Assembly: GCF_964340395.1 (NCBI RefSeq)
Contig: NC_135568.1
Location: forward strand, 20,785,081 to 20,849,080
From: Glandiceps talaboti
Taxonomy: Eukaryota; Hemichordata; Enteropneusta; Spengelidae
DNA: 64,000 nucleotides
Direction of reading: 5' to 3'
Shown here one piece after another: positions 1-48,779 of this stretch. Numbering within the stretch: position 1 is the stretch's first letter; each line of letters begins with the position of its first letter. The notes beneath the pieces were generated by a model. The model was not told where the DNA came from. It ran no database searches and was given only the letters and a program-made list of their open reading frames with translations. The position numbers and the translations under genes are program-made.

Positions 1-456
1 CATAGTCCCCGCTATGATTGGGTTTTAAGGAATTATCACTACTCTGATCACGCAACAACACTTGTGAACCTAAATCAAACAGACTTAGATATGTTGTGTC
101 TGCCTGTTGGACATAGAATATGCCTCCAACAATAAAGGATTGGTTGGGTATGGGGGATCGTATCACGACGAAAATGGATATGCACATGTATGTCATAGAA
201 CACTGTCCTAATACCAACTTTGAATGAGATCTGTTCAAGCATGTCTGAGTTATGGCTTTGGACATGGAAAATTCACAAACAAAATGGCTGCTAGGCGACC
301 ATATTGGATTGTGTCATGACAACAAATGGATATGCACATGTATGTCATAGAACACTGTCCTAATACCAACTTTGAATGAGATCTGTTAAAGCATGTCTGA
401 GTTATGGCTTTAGACAGGAAAAATTCGCAAACAAAATGGTTGCTAGGCGGCCATAT
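1..456 (+). mobile_element. Central-repeat transposon, copy A (partial)
   Basis: Begins at the window edge with CATAGTCCCCGCTATG, the left unique region shared with copies at 12961 and 26145, then about two 150-bp central repeats (marker ATGTCTGAGTTATGGC). The ACGG microsatellite and right hairpin are missing, so it is truncated near 456. Confidence 0.75.
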
Positions 457-820
457 CGAAAATTATGACAAACTACGACCAACTCCGATAGATGTCATCA
501 TTGGAAACACGGAAGGTGAGAATCACTACCTATTGTGTGTTGGCGATCAAAAATCTATGCTCAAAGATGACATCTTTACGGGAAACAAGCAACCTATCGG
601 TCAGAATAGCTCCGCTGTTCTTTTCAGTTTTTATTTTGGTAGCAATGTAATAAAGTGGTTAGTGGTTTCATATGATGTCTCACTATGAAACACATTTTAC
701 ACAGAAAGTTGGTAAAATATTGTACTTTTATACCATAGTCACCATTTTATAAAAAAATTTACTGTTATGAAAATTACACAAAATCTCAGAAAAATGATGA
801 CTGGGAAATGCGCACGCGCG

Positions 821-903
<83 letters not shown>

Positions 904-2180
904 GATTTTTGAGGTTGGCTATAGTATAAATAATTCCAGTGTCTTACAGCTTTAACCCTGGAAAATTTCAATAATGAATGAAATAAACTAGGGATCTAAA
1001 AAAATTTTGAGGCCATTCGAATTTCAATTTTCTAACAAATTTACCAAAAACACTGTCCATAAGCTTAATTGTCAACAACATTCAACTTGTAGTAGCCATA
1101 ACATCGTCTAATTTTTAAATTTACGGAGTGTCTTGTGACCGGCACCTGTCAGCAGACTCGGCCAATTTTTTTGCATCATTCCATTGTATTTAAACCTTGT
1201 ACTTGACATTTCGCAATATTTATAATTCTCAACAAAATACCTCAACATGCTTCACCTCGCTCGTACTCAAAGCAGCCCCGGTATGATCACTGACATGACT
1301 AGAGAGAACCTTTTCGGATTTATATGTAAAACGGGGAAAGATAAGCAAAACATAATGCAAAGTCTGAAGCCAAATTAAAGTTGTAATTATTTTAATTATT
1401 TTTACTTGCCAAATATTTGCATTTTGGAAATGGCAAGACATGTTCATGTCGTTTACATCACAGATAACTAACACTAGTTATCTGTGTTTACATGTAAACT
1501 GTCGGCCAATAAACAAAGTTTGGTCGATTCACTGTACGTACTGCTCATAACTTCACCCGCACTCCTTTATGGCTGAGGCATGCCATGCCTTGCTTACGCG
1601 AGTTGTCGTCATTCTAGTTCACTGTCACTCCAAATTGCATGACAATATAGAATTAATCACAAGTTACATGTTATTTGAAAACATCAAACTTTCATAGTGG
1701 GTCTGAAGTGTGATTTTAGTAAGTACCAAGAACACCGCGTTGCTGCTGGCTGTGGAAAATAGCCAGGTCAAACGAGGCCAGCTTCAACTTCCGGGTCAAA
1801 TCAGTCGTTTTCTATCGAAAATTTTGAACGGTCCGGACTGTTACACAACGATCCTACGATCCAACGATCCTAAGGGTCGCTAATCTGGAGGATAGATTGT
1901 ATGCAAATGAGGGTATTGCGGACTGGCTGATTATGTAGAAGGGGTGCAAAATTTGGATTTGAAGTTTACAACCCTGTTTCGAACAAACACTTGTCATTTG
2001 GGCGCACAATTATGACTATAGCACATATTACATTGCTTGTTTGACGTCAATAGTGTCTTTTGAAAAGTGGCAGTTTACTTAAAGTCTCGTGGACTGATTT
2101 CCAATATGGCGTCGGTCACAATGCTCATTAACATATTAATTTTTTTGTTAAATTACAAAAAAAAAATCATAAAAATAGAA
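457..2180. other. MCRS1 intron 6 sequence with one unassigned frame
   Basis: Non-repetitive AT-rich DNA except the CA microsatellite at 822-900. A plus-strand frame from 404 to 688 (94 codons, its first ~18 codons transposon-derived) reads protein-like text such as PTPIDVIIGNTEGENHYLLC. It has no visible splice context and I recognise no family. No MCRS1 exon was found here. Confidence 0.4.
822..900 (+). repeat. (CA)n microsatellite
   Basis: About 79 bp of uninterrupted CA dinucleotides following a CGCACGCGCG run. Open frames through it are poly-His/Thr or poly-Val/Cys artefacts. Confidence 0.97.
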
Positions 2181-2584
2181 AAGAAGATGTGCTGACTTGA
2201 AATTAACAAATCGGAGTAAGCTAGCCCCTGCGCATCAACACAACAGATATCAAAGCAATCTGACATGTAGTATTTGAGGAGATGATGAAAATATCATTTT
2301 TTGAAAAAATTCAAAAAAAATTGAAAATGGCACAAATCAACTTGGCATGAACAAATCTGAATAGCCTCCCCTCAGGGAACATGCACACCAAATATCGAAG
2401 AATTCTGACTGTCACTTTCAGAGAAGATGATGAAAATATAAAAATACCACCAATGGCGTTCCAGCACAACTGTAGTTTTTAAAAATGTTTATCCATATGG
2501 TAGTCCATGCTAACAATAAGTGTTCATTTGGTGAATGACTATCCAGTTGCCTAGCCAACCATGTTGCTATCTTTATGATATATG

Positions 2585-3085
2585 CTATCATTTGGCTGTT
2601 GCTATGGGCATGGTCATGTTGTTAGATATATTTGCACACATTTTTGTATGTTTTTGTTCACCTGTGTATGAATTCCTGATATTATCTTTGCAATATACGT
2701 GATCACTTGGCTGTTGCTATGGGCGTGGTCTTGTTGCTAGGCATATTTACATACATTTTTTGAAAGTTTATTCAATATTGTCTATTAATCCCCGTTGTTA
2801 TGTTTGCAATATATGTAATTATTTGGCTGTTGCTATGGGCGTGGTCTTGTTGCTAGGCAAATTTACATACGTTTTTTGAATGTTTATTCAATTGTATTAA
2901 TCCCTGTTGTTATCTTTGTGAAAAACAAGACCGTTTGGCCGTTGCTATGGGCGTGGTCATGGTTGCTAGGGTATTTGCATACACATGAATGTTTACTCAT
3001 TTGCCTAGCAGATGATGTTATTTGACCAAAATATACTGCCATTTGGTTGTTGCTAAGGGCGTGGTCATGGTTGCTAGGGCCAATT
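2585..3085 (+). repeat. Five ~113-bp direct repeats
   Basis: The motif GGCTGTTGCTATGGGCGTGG recurs near 2594, 2711, 2825, 2938 and 3047 with 1-4 mismatches. Spacing is 109-117 bp, shortening to the right. Confidence 0.85.
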
Positions 3086-3624
3086 TTGTCAAAATGTTTT
3101 GAAGAAAATCTGCAGAATAACACTTTCAGAAACATCTCACCAAGTTTCAGACTCAGTGACCAAGTCCCTTTTGAGATAAAAGTTTTTGACCAAAAATGAA
3201 CATTTATACACCTAATTTTCATATCACTCATGGAATCATTGTATGCTTAATATTTCTTCGTCTATACATCCCTAGATGCATTCCCATTAAATTTCAGCCC
3301 AATCTGCTCAGTAGTTTGGAATTATAGATTTTTAAGCAAAAAGACACATTTTTAGCCCTAATTTGCATATTACTGATGGAATCATCATGTCATGAACAAA
3401 TCTTACTTTACACCCCCTTAAGAATGTTCCCACCAAATTTAGCACCAATCTGCCAAGTAGTTTCTGAATTTAAGTTTTTTGACCAAAAATCACATTTTTT
3501 TTACCCAAATCACACATCTGAGATGCGATCATTTTGATTTGAACAATTTCCCAACTAGACACCCAAGGTAATGGACCCACCAAATATCATAGCAATCGGT
3601 TCAGCGGTTTTTTACTTTAAGTTG

Positions 3625-3627
<3 letters not shown>

Positions 3628-3708
<81 letters not shown>

Positions 3709-3713
3709 CGCAC

Positions 3714-3748
<35 letters not shown>
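3628..3748 (+). repeat. (CA)n microsatellite with CG interruptions
   Basis: About 120 bp of CA, interrupted by CACG steps near 3701-3720. Forms the microsatellite part of the transposon at 2185-3807. Confidence 0.95.
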
Positions 3749-3751
<3 letters not shown>

Positions 3752-4056
3752 GCCGGGCGATCCCTATAGCACTACTGAATCTCAGTTCAATTGTGCTAAA
3801 AAGTTGACGGACACCAATGATTCACCTCAATACTCTACACCTCAATACCCACATATACCTAAAGCTACGCTTTCAGCTTTCGTTGACAGCGGAGCTAACA
3901 ATGAAAAGTGAACTGATTATCTATTGTCAGTTATTCATGAACTTGAACACCTCATCTCCTCTTTCATGTAGTACATTGGAGCTACTAGGAGCTACTCGTA
4001 GGGTGATGTAGTGCATGTCAACATTGCTCAGATCTCCATACCAACATTTCACTTAC

Positions 4057-40584
<36,528 letters not shown>

Positions 40585-40601
40585 AATAATTTAAGTATTG
40601 A

Positions 40602-43345
40602 CTGAGATGGGGAAACAAAACAAGAACAATTCTTTGTGGTAAGTTTACTTAAAGAATTAAGGTGAGCACCACTCCAGGAAATGTCGAGAAAGGACTATTC
40701 ATGAGATGTTTTACACTAAAAGGTATAGGCACTCAGGGACTCATGAATATTTAGTGTTCAACTTGAATATATTACTTCCACCTACCATGATACAATAGTC
40801 CATAGTAAAGATACTGTAATAAATGCACAATCGCAAATAATAGTAGATGATGTAACATGATGAAATGACTCTCCAGAACCCATCGTTTTTGAAAATGACT
40901 ATTTCCTGGAGTGTAGTTCCCCTTTAAGTATACACTGAGATGGGAAACATAAAAGTTGAGGTATGACTTTGTTGGTCATGCACCACTGTCCTTATTTAAT
41001 TTACTAGATAGTCATATGTAGTTATTATTGCTACATGTGAATACTAAGTATTTAACGTAAGACTGTTTCTATAGGTTTGGCTTGATGATCTTTCTCAATT
41101 TTATAGACTAATACCTTTATCTGGCACAAAATTCTGTTTTTACCGCTGACAGCAGTAGTTTAATGTAATTAAAGCATTCATATAACTGCCAATGTGCCAT
41201 TATCATGTGACGTCCTCACATGACTTTCAGACTGGAGGTTGAGTTTGCAGTAAACTCAATGAAGCAACAAATTACAACCATCTGTCAGTGAGAGTGTGAT
41301 AGATTTCTACTGACATGTGCTGTTACTGAGATGTTTGCTTTTCCCCAGGAGGTGACTCAGCTAGATTTTTGATCGATTATATTGTCAAGACTGGTGTTGT
41401 AAATATACATAGATTGTCATTCATTTTAATTTTGGTCTTCGCGACGCTATTTGTCAAAATCCTCTAATGAACATTAACTGGTTAAATATAAATGATTCTT
41501 ACAATGTCTGGTAATTCGGGAGGTATCAAGAGAACTCAGCCAGTAATGCAAATGAATATACATTCAATTGTACTGTATATTATTTCAATACAATAGACCT
41601 GTTGTCAGTTCCAAGATGTATTGCGTGTCTCCCCACACAATGCCATGTAATGTGTATGTGTGTGTTGAGGGGTTTGCACGCACTACTCAGGGAGATGGTT
41701 GTGACCTGACCGTACCCTGGGTTTACCTGTACAATCATAGTGTATGTCAGTGATGGTGTTTAGTCTTTATTCTTTAAAATCACTCATAATCAAAGAGGTC
41801 AACGTGTTTCCATAATTTCCTGATGAAAATGTTATTTCACATGTACATACTACATAGACAAAATAAGACTAAATGTAACAACATAATTAACATCATCTAG
41901 CACAATGTATCTTGGAACCGGAAAATTGACGATTGTCATAAATGTAAACAAGCAAAAAGTTCTGAAGACAAGATATATAATTTGTTGTTTCTTTTACATG
42001 GCAATTTGATGTTATCAGAACTGTACACTCAAAGCATTACGTTGATACATGTACATAGCAATATGCTGGCAGAGACAAAACACAGATCCAGACATTCTGA
42101 ATTGTCTTGGTACAGAGTTTCACCAAAAGTGACAAATATCATAAATGTACATGATATAGATATCTTGACAGATTCTGGATACTTTGGATTAATAAATACT
42201 ATTAAGTTAACACAGTTGCCTCGAGTTCTCCTACTGGCCGAGTTCTCTTGTCTTCTTTAGGGACATTGTCACAATCAAATTCTGTACTTGTCTCCATCCG
42301 CCAACAGGGCTATGGTAGTATTAAAGTCAATTGCAATTCACTTTGCCCCAATTTCAATTCCTCCCAATATTAACTCTTCCATTGTCAGCTCATCCCATTT
42401 TAAACTGTCCCATTTTAACTCGTCCCAATATTAACTATTTTCAACTCATCTCATTCCTTTTCAAAACCACATAGTAAAGTAATTAGCAAATCTTTGCGAT
42501 ATGATTTACATGTACAGGTACATGTATGAAAATCAGGAATGCATAGATAGAAGCCTACATGTATGATGTACAGTAGACGTAGAAGCATTATGCGTCCACA
42601 CTATATTTACTGTCAATTTGGATTATCCCATCATTGTTTTGGTAAGAAAACCAGATTTTTTTAAGTTAAACGCATAATGAAAAATAAAAACAAGCAATCA
42701 GCCCACAAATCTGATCTACTGAAATTGAGACAAGGTAATCTAGGTGATCTACCATAGTACCAGCTATGGTAGACGCGTCACCGTTCAACTTACGGTAGTC
42801 TACCAATAGTAATAGCCATGTAAACTGGTTAGGGCGACCCACACTCAGTCTCCCATCGAACACTGTCCGAGTCTTCACCGTTTGTTTACAATCCATAGAC
42901 AAATGGAAATATAAAAAATCTATACACAATGCTGCGACACAACGTTTATTTGAGTTTAGGTTTTGGGGGTTTGTGGTAGTCCTGCTCGAAGACAGTGCAC
43001 AGGTCTAGATTACTGACATGACCCTCAACACCGTCCTACGAAAAACAATGTACTCAGCCTATTTCGAGTGCGGAAGCAACCAATTACCAAAGAATTACAT
43101 CCCCACCGATCAAATATTAGCAATCGGTCGAATATGTACTAATTTTACAGCTCTTTGACGATAGTAGTCGCTCGTAAGATCCAAAAAAGAGTCGCAATCG
43201 GAACTTTTCCAGTTCCGGTTGTAATTTCAGGTGGGACGATTTATTGATGATATTTAACCACAAGGTTACCAGCATTTCTGGTAAGCCGAGGTTTCGCGGC
43301 TGGCTCTTCGCAGGACGGAGAAAGAAGGGACGACTTACTCCGTAT
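40602..43345. other. Presumed MCRS1 5' intron, no recognised exon
   Basis: AT-rich. A degenerate ~20-bp repeat (TCCCATTTTAACTC/TCCCAATATTAACTC) occurs at 42355-42455. 43100-43345 is relatively CpG-rich with a GTAAGT donor on the minus strand. No coding exon recognised. Confidence 0.4.
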
Positions 43346-43353
43346 GCAAGGAC

Positions 43354-43681
43354 CACAGGCATTTGTTTCCCGAGTTATGGCTCAGAATATTTGTATCAGA
43401 ATACAATAAAATGATGATAATATCGTTAATATTGACGTATTAAACCAACACTATATGAAAGGGGTAAAATTACACTTGTTTCTGTGATCGCGCAGTTTCA
43501 CTAAATGCGAAGGAAGACACTCCTTCGCATTTAGTGAAACTGCACGATCACAGAAACAAGTGTAATTTTACCCCTTTCATATAGTGTTGGTTTAATACGT
43601 CAATATTAACGATATTATCATCATTTTATTGTATTCTGATACAAATATTCTGAGCCATAACTCGGGAAACAAATGCCTGTG
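43354..43681. mobile_element. 328-bp near-perfect palindromic element, 8-bp target duplication
   Basis: Flanked by identical GCAAGGAC (43346-43353, 43682-43689). Two ~161-bp arms starting CACAGGCATTTGTTTCCC are identical except one base (GATCGCGC vs GATCGTGC) and meet at a 6-nt loop. It corresponds to the right end of the 7-kb family member joined to its own inverse. 8-bp duplications are typical of hAT elements. Confidence 0.9.
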
Positions 43682-43876
43682 GCAAGGACTAGTGCCTAGT
43701 GGATTAAAGAGTAACTAGGTAATGCAGTGGAAAATACATTGTGTGAACGGTAGAGTCGCTGGTATCAGTATTCTCTTGCCAATGTACACATGTATATTTT
43801 ACTTTATATAGATTTAGTTGGGCTTCTCTCGTTAAAATATAAAGATCATCTATATAAGTAAGGATAAACAAATCTC

Positions 43877-44035
43877 ACCTTATTTTCGTGTAACACACAC
43901 ACTTCCGCAATAAACACGCTTGTTTGTTTGTTCGTGATTATTTTTGCCAATGTATATACGTCTATCGTATGGTGGCGCTGTTTAAAATAAATCCAAGCTC
44001 GATCCCCGAACTTGACGCTCCTGAAGCTCACCTTT
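43877..44035 (-). promoter_or_regulatory. Candidate 5' end of MCRS1
   Basis: MCRS1 needs a noncoding first exon above 40601. On the minus strand this segment holds a GCGGAAGTG motif (ETS/GABP-like) near 43900 followed by AAG/GTGAGA, a good donor, at 43879/43878. It lies beside a relatively CpG-rich stretch (43100-43350, with another GTAAGT donor near 43335). Either could be the true first exon. This is inference from motifs only. Confidence 0.2.
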
Positions 44036-44256
44036 AGTAATAATAATAATCTTCTTTATTCCCAGAAATATATATACATATATAACAATTCTACAATATA
44101 TGAAGTATTCAACTTGGGAAAGGGAGACGAAAAATAGTTGTCTTTGCAACTATAGTCGAGTCCGTCCCTTTTACAATCTTAGTTATTAGGAATTACTAAT
44201 TACTGGGGCTACTGTAGACTGTCGACAGTCGCTCGCGCCTTTTTTTCCTCCGTTTT

Positions 44257-44822
44257 ATCTAAACTTTGAATGAGATCTGTTCAAGCATGTCTGAGTTATG
44301 GCTTTGGACATGGAAAATTCACAAACAAAATGGCTGCCAGGCAGCCATATTGGATCGTATCACGACGAAAATGGACATGGACATGTAAGACCAACTTTGA
44401 ATGAGATCTGTTCAAGCATGTCTGAGTTATGGCTTTGGACATAGAAAAATTGCAAACAAAATGGCTGCCAGGCTGCCATATTGGATCGTATATCACAACA
44501 ACAATAAATATGCACATGTATGTCATAGAACACTGTCCTAATGCCAACTTTGAATGAGATCTCTTCAAGCATGTCTGAGTTATGGCTTTGGACATGGAAA
44601 ATTCGCAAACAAAATGGCTGCCAGGCAGCCATATTGGATCGTATCATGAAACAAATTGACGTGCATATGTATGCCATTGTATGTTGCCCCTGTACCAAGT
44701 TTGAAAAAAATCGGTCCAGGCATCTCCAAGAAACAGCTGCGGACGGACGGACGCACGGACGCACGGACAGACGGAGCCCAATCTATACGGTCCCCGTCCC
44801 GGACTTCGTCCGGCGGGGACTA
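44257..44822 (+). mobile_element. Central-repeat transposon, copy D (5'-truncated)
   Basis: Lacks the left unique region and starts inside a 150-bp unit. About three units (one internally shortened), an ACGG/ACGC microsatellite (44742-44775) and the right end with its hairpin and GGCGGGGACTA. Lies in the 3'UTR of the LINE, so it inserted after the LINE. Confidence 0.85.
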
Positions 44823-44901
44823 ACAAATACACAAACACAAAGAAACAACAAATGACCTACTTAAATATACAGAAAACGGTAATCAATCTCTATGAACTAG
44901 T

Positions 44902-47837
44902 TTACAATGATTGGAGATAGTTTTTGAACTCTGTTTGGAAATGACTTCTGCTATTTAAGTTGTAAGGGATGCTATTCCATAGTTTAGCACCTGCATACTT
45001 GACAGTGAACTGGCCAGTCCTATGGTTTGCTTTTGGGATGGTAAGGTCGTTTCTGGCGCTCTGTCGTGTTATGAATGAGTGTTTAATGGAGGTGAAAAAA
45101 TCCTGAAAGTGTATCCGGTAATCTGAGGTGCAAAACGTCATGAACGAGAACGGCAAGCTGTAATTTGTGCTGTTTGAAAATGTCATGAATATTCAACCTT
45201 TTAAATAATGGCCCTGAGTGAGCACACCAGTGACTATCTGTTATGGTGCGCACTATTCTTTTTTGAATTAAAAATATTTCATTCAGGTATGTTGGACACG
45301 TGTTACCCCACACTTCGAGAGAGTAGGTGATATGGGGCAGAACAAAAGCATTATACAACAGTACAAGTACATATTCTGGAACCATGTGACACAACTTATA
45401 TAAAACACACCTGTCATTCTACTAATTTTCTTTTTCACCTCAGCTATATGCTGCTTCCAAGACAGCGTATTGTCAATGTTGACCCCAACAAAACGTGAAC
45501 TTTGAACTTCATCTAGTGAGACCCCCTTAAATTCAAGGGAACCAATCAATACTACATTTTTTCTATGGCTTTTTAAGATTGTATATTTTGTCTTATTTGA
45601 AATGATCGTCAATTTGTTGGCATCACACCAGTTGATGACATCCTCGAATTTTTTACTTACAAGGTTTAGGTCTATAGTACATGTATTTGTGTCTTTTTTA
45701 ATTGTGTAAAATAAATTTGAGTCATCCGCATATAATCTATAATCAAAAGCATTTGAAGACATCGGAATGTCATTTATGTATAGCAAAAATAAAGTTGGCC
45801 CAAGAATCGAGCCCTGGGGAACACCGCAATTTATATTTTGTTTACTAGATTTGATGCTGTTGATGCCAACAAATTGACTCCTGGAAGATCAATAGCTTTT
45901 AAACCAAAGGAGAGGTAAGCCTCTGATACCATGAAACTCTAGTTTGGCAAGCAAAATATCGTGATTTATGGTATCAAAGGCTTTAGAGAAGTCTACAAAA
46001 ATACCTAGAGTTGGATTGCCATGATCAATTTCACTCAGTAGATATTGGGATAAACTGATCAGTGAAAGTTTTGTACTATACTTTTTTCTGAACCCGTATT
46101 GATGTTTGTAAAGTATGTCATGTTTGTTCAGGAAATTCAGTATTTGTTCATTCACCAATTTCTCAAAGATCTTGCTAAAAATTGGTAAAATAGATATGGG
46201 TCTATAGTTCCCCATGTCTTCTGGGTTACCCTTTTTGTAAATCGGTAACACTCTTGTTATTTTGAGGTCATCGGGAAAGATGCCTTTTGAAAATGATAAA
46301 TTAATAAGTGAACATTTCATATTTCTTTTGAAGCGTCTTTTACAAGTTTAACACCAATGCCATCATGACCAGCCGCTTTCCTAGTGTCCAGTGAAGAAAT
46401 TGTGACTTCATTTTCAGTAACAGGGCGGAGAAAAAAGGAAAACTGATTTGGGCTATTTAAATATGACATGTAATTAGTTCCTCTAGAATTGTCAATTTTC
46501 TTTGCTAGACTTTCACCTATTTGAATGAAAAAGTCGTTAAACTGTTCAATAATATCCTGCGGTTGAGTGATAAATTCTGTACAGCTTTCAGATTTGGGTT
46601 TTATTCGATTTGGTATTTTCAAATTTTTGTGTATTTGTTTCCCTAATAGTTCATGTATAACGTCCCACATCTCTTTGGTGTTGTTCTGATTTGTCATGAG
46701 AAGATTTGTGTAATAGTATTTCTTGGCTTTTTTCAATATGGAAGTCAGTGTATTTCTATACTTTTTGTATCGAGTGAACAGATGTTCTCTAAATTTCTCT
46801 TTGATTAATTTAGTGTACATTTTGTGTTTTACTTTTATCGATTTTTTTAATCCTTTTGTAATCCAATGTGTACTTTTCTTCCTTTCTCGTTCGCCATTAG
46901 CATGTAGAGGAGCGTGTTTATCACAGATACTCAAAAATATTTTGCTAAAATTTTCATATGCCTCATTGACATCATGATAATTCAGAACTCCTTCCCAACA
47001 CTCTATATGTAGATCATGATTGAACTTTTGGACTGTATAATTTGAGAAATTTCTCGAAGATGATAAGGGAGTTTCCGAAGGCAAAGTACAGAATTTATTT
47101 ACAAATATAAAAATTGGTAAGTGATCGGAAATATCGGCGATAATAACACCTGCGTCAATGTGCTTATTACTTAAATTCATATAAATATGATGGATTGTGG
47201 TTTGACAGGTTTCAGTAATACGAGTTGAATTTTGAATCATTTGCTTTAAATGAAAACAAGAAAGTGTGTTAAGTAATTTCTGTGAAGTGTTAGATTTTTC
47301 GATGACATTAATGTTAAAATCGCCAACAATAATACAGCCATAGTACTTGTGATTAACTTGATTTAGAGTATTTTCGATACCATCTATAAATGTATTTTCA
47401 TCAAAATGTGGTGGTCTATATATGGCGCCGAGAATGTAATATTTCCCTCTATCAACAAATTCCAACCACATTGATTCAGCAGCTGGCACTGTTATATCTG
47501 GAATAACAGTATAGTTTATAGTGGAATGTACATATGCCCCTACACCGCCACCCTTACCCCGGTCTCTACATTGAATTTCGAGAGAGTAATTTTCAAATTT
47601 ATACATATCTGTAGTTTGTATTTGTCAAATTTCTGTAAGAGCGATAAACTTGGAATTGGTGTTTATACTATCTTCATATACAGATTTAAACTCTTCAAAG
47701 TGTTTACTTAGTGATCGGGTGTTGATGTGGGAAACAGAAAGTACATTGCCACTATTTGAAAACTTGTCATTGAATTCTGAGATTGAATACGTACCGTTAG
47801 ATACATGAAAAATATCTGTTTCTGGTGGTATATTCAT
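44902..47837 (-). pseudogene. LINE ORF2 (endonuclease plus reverse transcriptase), broken
   Basis: AP-endonuclease motifs: HINTRSL near the start, GAIYRPP, VGDFNINV and SDHLPIF. RT motifs: [47 protein letters not shown] and YRLYADDSNLF. Lesions: in-frame TGA at 47625-47627 (where Trp is expected), frameshift near 46318, TGA at 45889-45891 (FKSY-stop), frameshift near 45400 and another near 45100. So this copy is inactive for ORF2. Belongs to the CR1/Jockey superfamily; the exact clade is not decided. Confidence 0.9.
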
Positions 47838-47891
47838 GATATTCGTGGAAAGATGAATACAAATTTAAAGAAAAGCATACACTCGTACAGT

Positions 47892-48779
47892 TCATACAAT
47901 TTTAGGCAGATCTGCCTTATTTCGGATAACGACCGACATAGAACTCTGGTCTTTCCTTGTATAAATGTTACCATTTTGTGTCCATAGAAATTTATAGTTC
48001 AATGTCTTCCTTCTGTCATTTGCTTTCTTCATTAGATTTCGTTTACGTGGTGTTAGATTCTCGTTGATGTAGATGTTATTCTTAGTTTCGTACCCAAGTT
48101 TATCTGTCGTGGTGTGCTTCATCCTTTTTCTGTCTTTGTACACTTTGTCTCGAATTCTTCTATTTACAAATCTGGCTATGATTGGTCTGTGTCTTCTTCT
48201 GTCTTGTTGTCGTTTCCCAATTCTATGTGTTACTTGGATATCATTGATGGTAATACCGGGATAGATTGGTTGAAGAACAGCTAAGGTGATGTCGTCTGTC
48301 CTTTCATCTTGGGTTTCAGGGATGCCGTGGATCTCGATATTTTCTCTCCGACTATACTGGTCTTGTTCGTCTTGCGATTTCTCAAGCTCTGTGACTCGCA
48401 CCATCAGACTGTCGTTTTGCTGCTTTAGTTGGTTGTTTTCACTTTCCAAGTTTGATATTTTGCCGCGCATTTCTTCAACGAGAGTGTTGAAAAATTCGAG
48501 AGTTGTGGTAATGGTGGTTTGGGATTGTTGGATCTCATGAATACTATTTACGACAGATGGTAGGCAAGCTAGTTTACTTCGTATGTCGGCAAGTTGTGTT
48601 TCCAGGCTACCATTTTCATTTTGGTTGCTAGGAGTCATTGGCACTTCTTCTCTGTTTCCATGGTGGTGTTCTGCTGGTTTCTGAGGAAAACGTCTTTCTT
48701 TGCAGCCTTTGCACAGATGCAAGTCGCCTTGAGTAAACGAGACTCCTCTAGTTTTTGGGCAGTCATTGCATTTCGGCAT
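47892..48779 (-). CDS. LINE ORF1 protein (zinc motif, coiled coil, RRM-like)
   Basis: 295 codons, intact. Cys4 motif at residues 4, 7, 23 and 26 (C-x2-C-x15-C-x2-C). Leu/Asn/Gln heptad-rich coiled coil around 80-140 (ISNLESENNQLKQQNDSL). RRM-like core starting RRENIEIHGIPE at 144-155, then a basic C-terminal domain (RKRNLMKKANDRRK). ORF1 proteins bind LINE RNA as multimers. It lies 54 bp before ORF2 and has no lesion, in contrast to ORF2. Confidence 0.9.
   Translation of the reverse strand: MPKCNDCPKTRGVSFTQGDLHLCKGCKERRFPQKPAEHHHGNREEVPMTPSNQNENGSLETQLADIRSKLACLPSVVNSIHEIQQSQTTITTTLEFFNTLVEEMRGKISNLESENNQLKQQNDSLMVRVTELEKSQDEQDQYSRRENIEIHGIPETQDERTDDITLAVLQPIYPGITINDIQVTHRIGKRQQDRRRHRPIIARFVNRRIRDKVYKDRKRMKHTTTDKLGYETKNNIYINENLTPRKRNLMKKANDRRKTLNYKFLWTQNGNIYTRKDQSSMSVVIRNKADLPKIV

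Larger units (their letters stand above)
2185..3807 (+). mobile_element. Central-repeat transposon ending in a CA microsatellite
   Basis: Left part (2185-2480) has two diverged ~145-bp repeats (GATGATGAAAATAT markers near 2282 and 2427). The middle holds five ~113-bp repeats. Modules spaced ~143 bp follow (ACCAAATTT/AATCTG markers near 3290, 3433, 3577), then (CA)n, then a short conserved end CACTACTGAA...TTGTGCTAAAAA. The 3' half recurs at 38230-38655 and around 16100-16720. The design (unique left end, tandem core, microsatellite, short right end) is that of pearl/DINE-like non-autonomous elements. Confidence 0.65.

Noticed and set aside
767-971. Poly-His/Thr and poly-Val/Cys frames
   Set aside because: Translations of a CA microsatellite. 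The same applies at 3571-3807 (CA), 51371-51882 (CTGT) and 29121-29378 (TA).
43117-43362. Minus-strand 81-codon frame in the CpG-rich block
   Set aside because: Starts inside the palindromic transposon and has no recognised domain; may overlap a 5'UTR but is not supported as coding.
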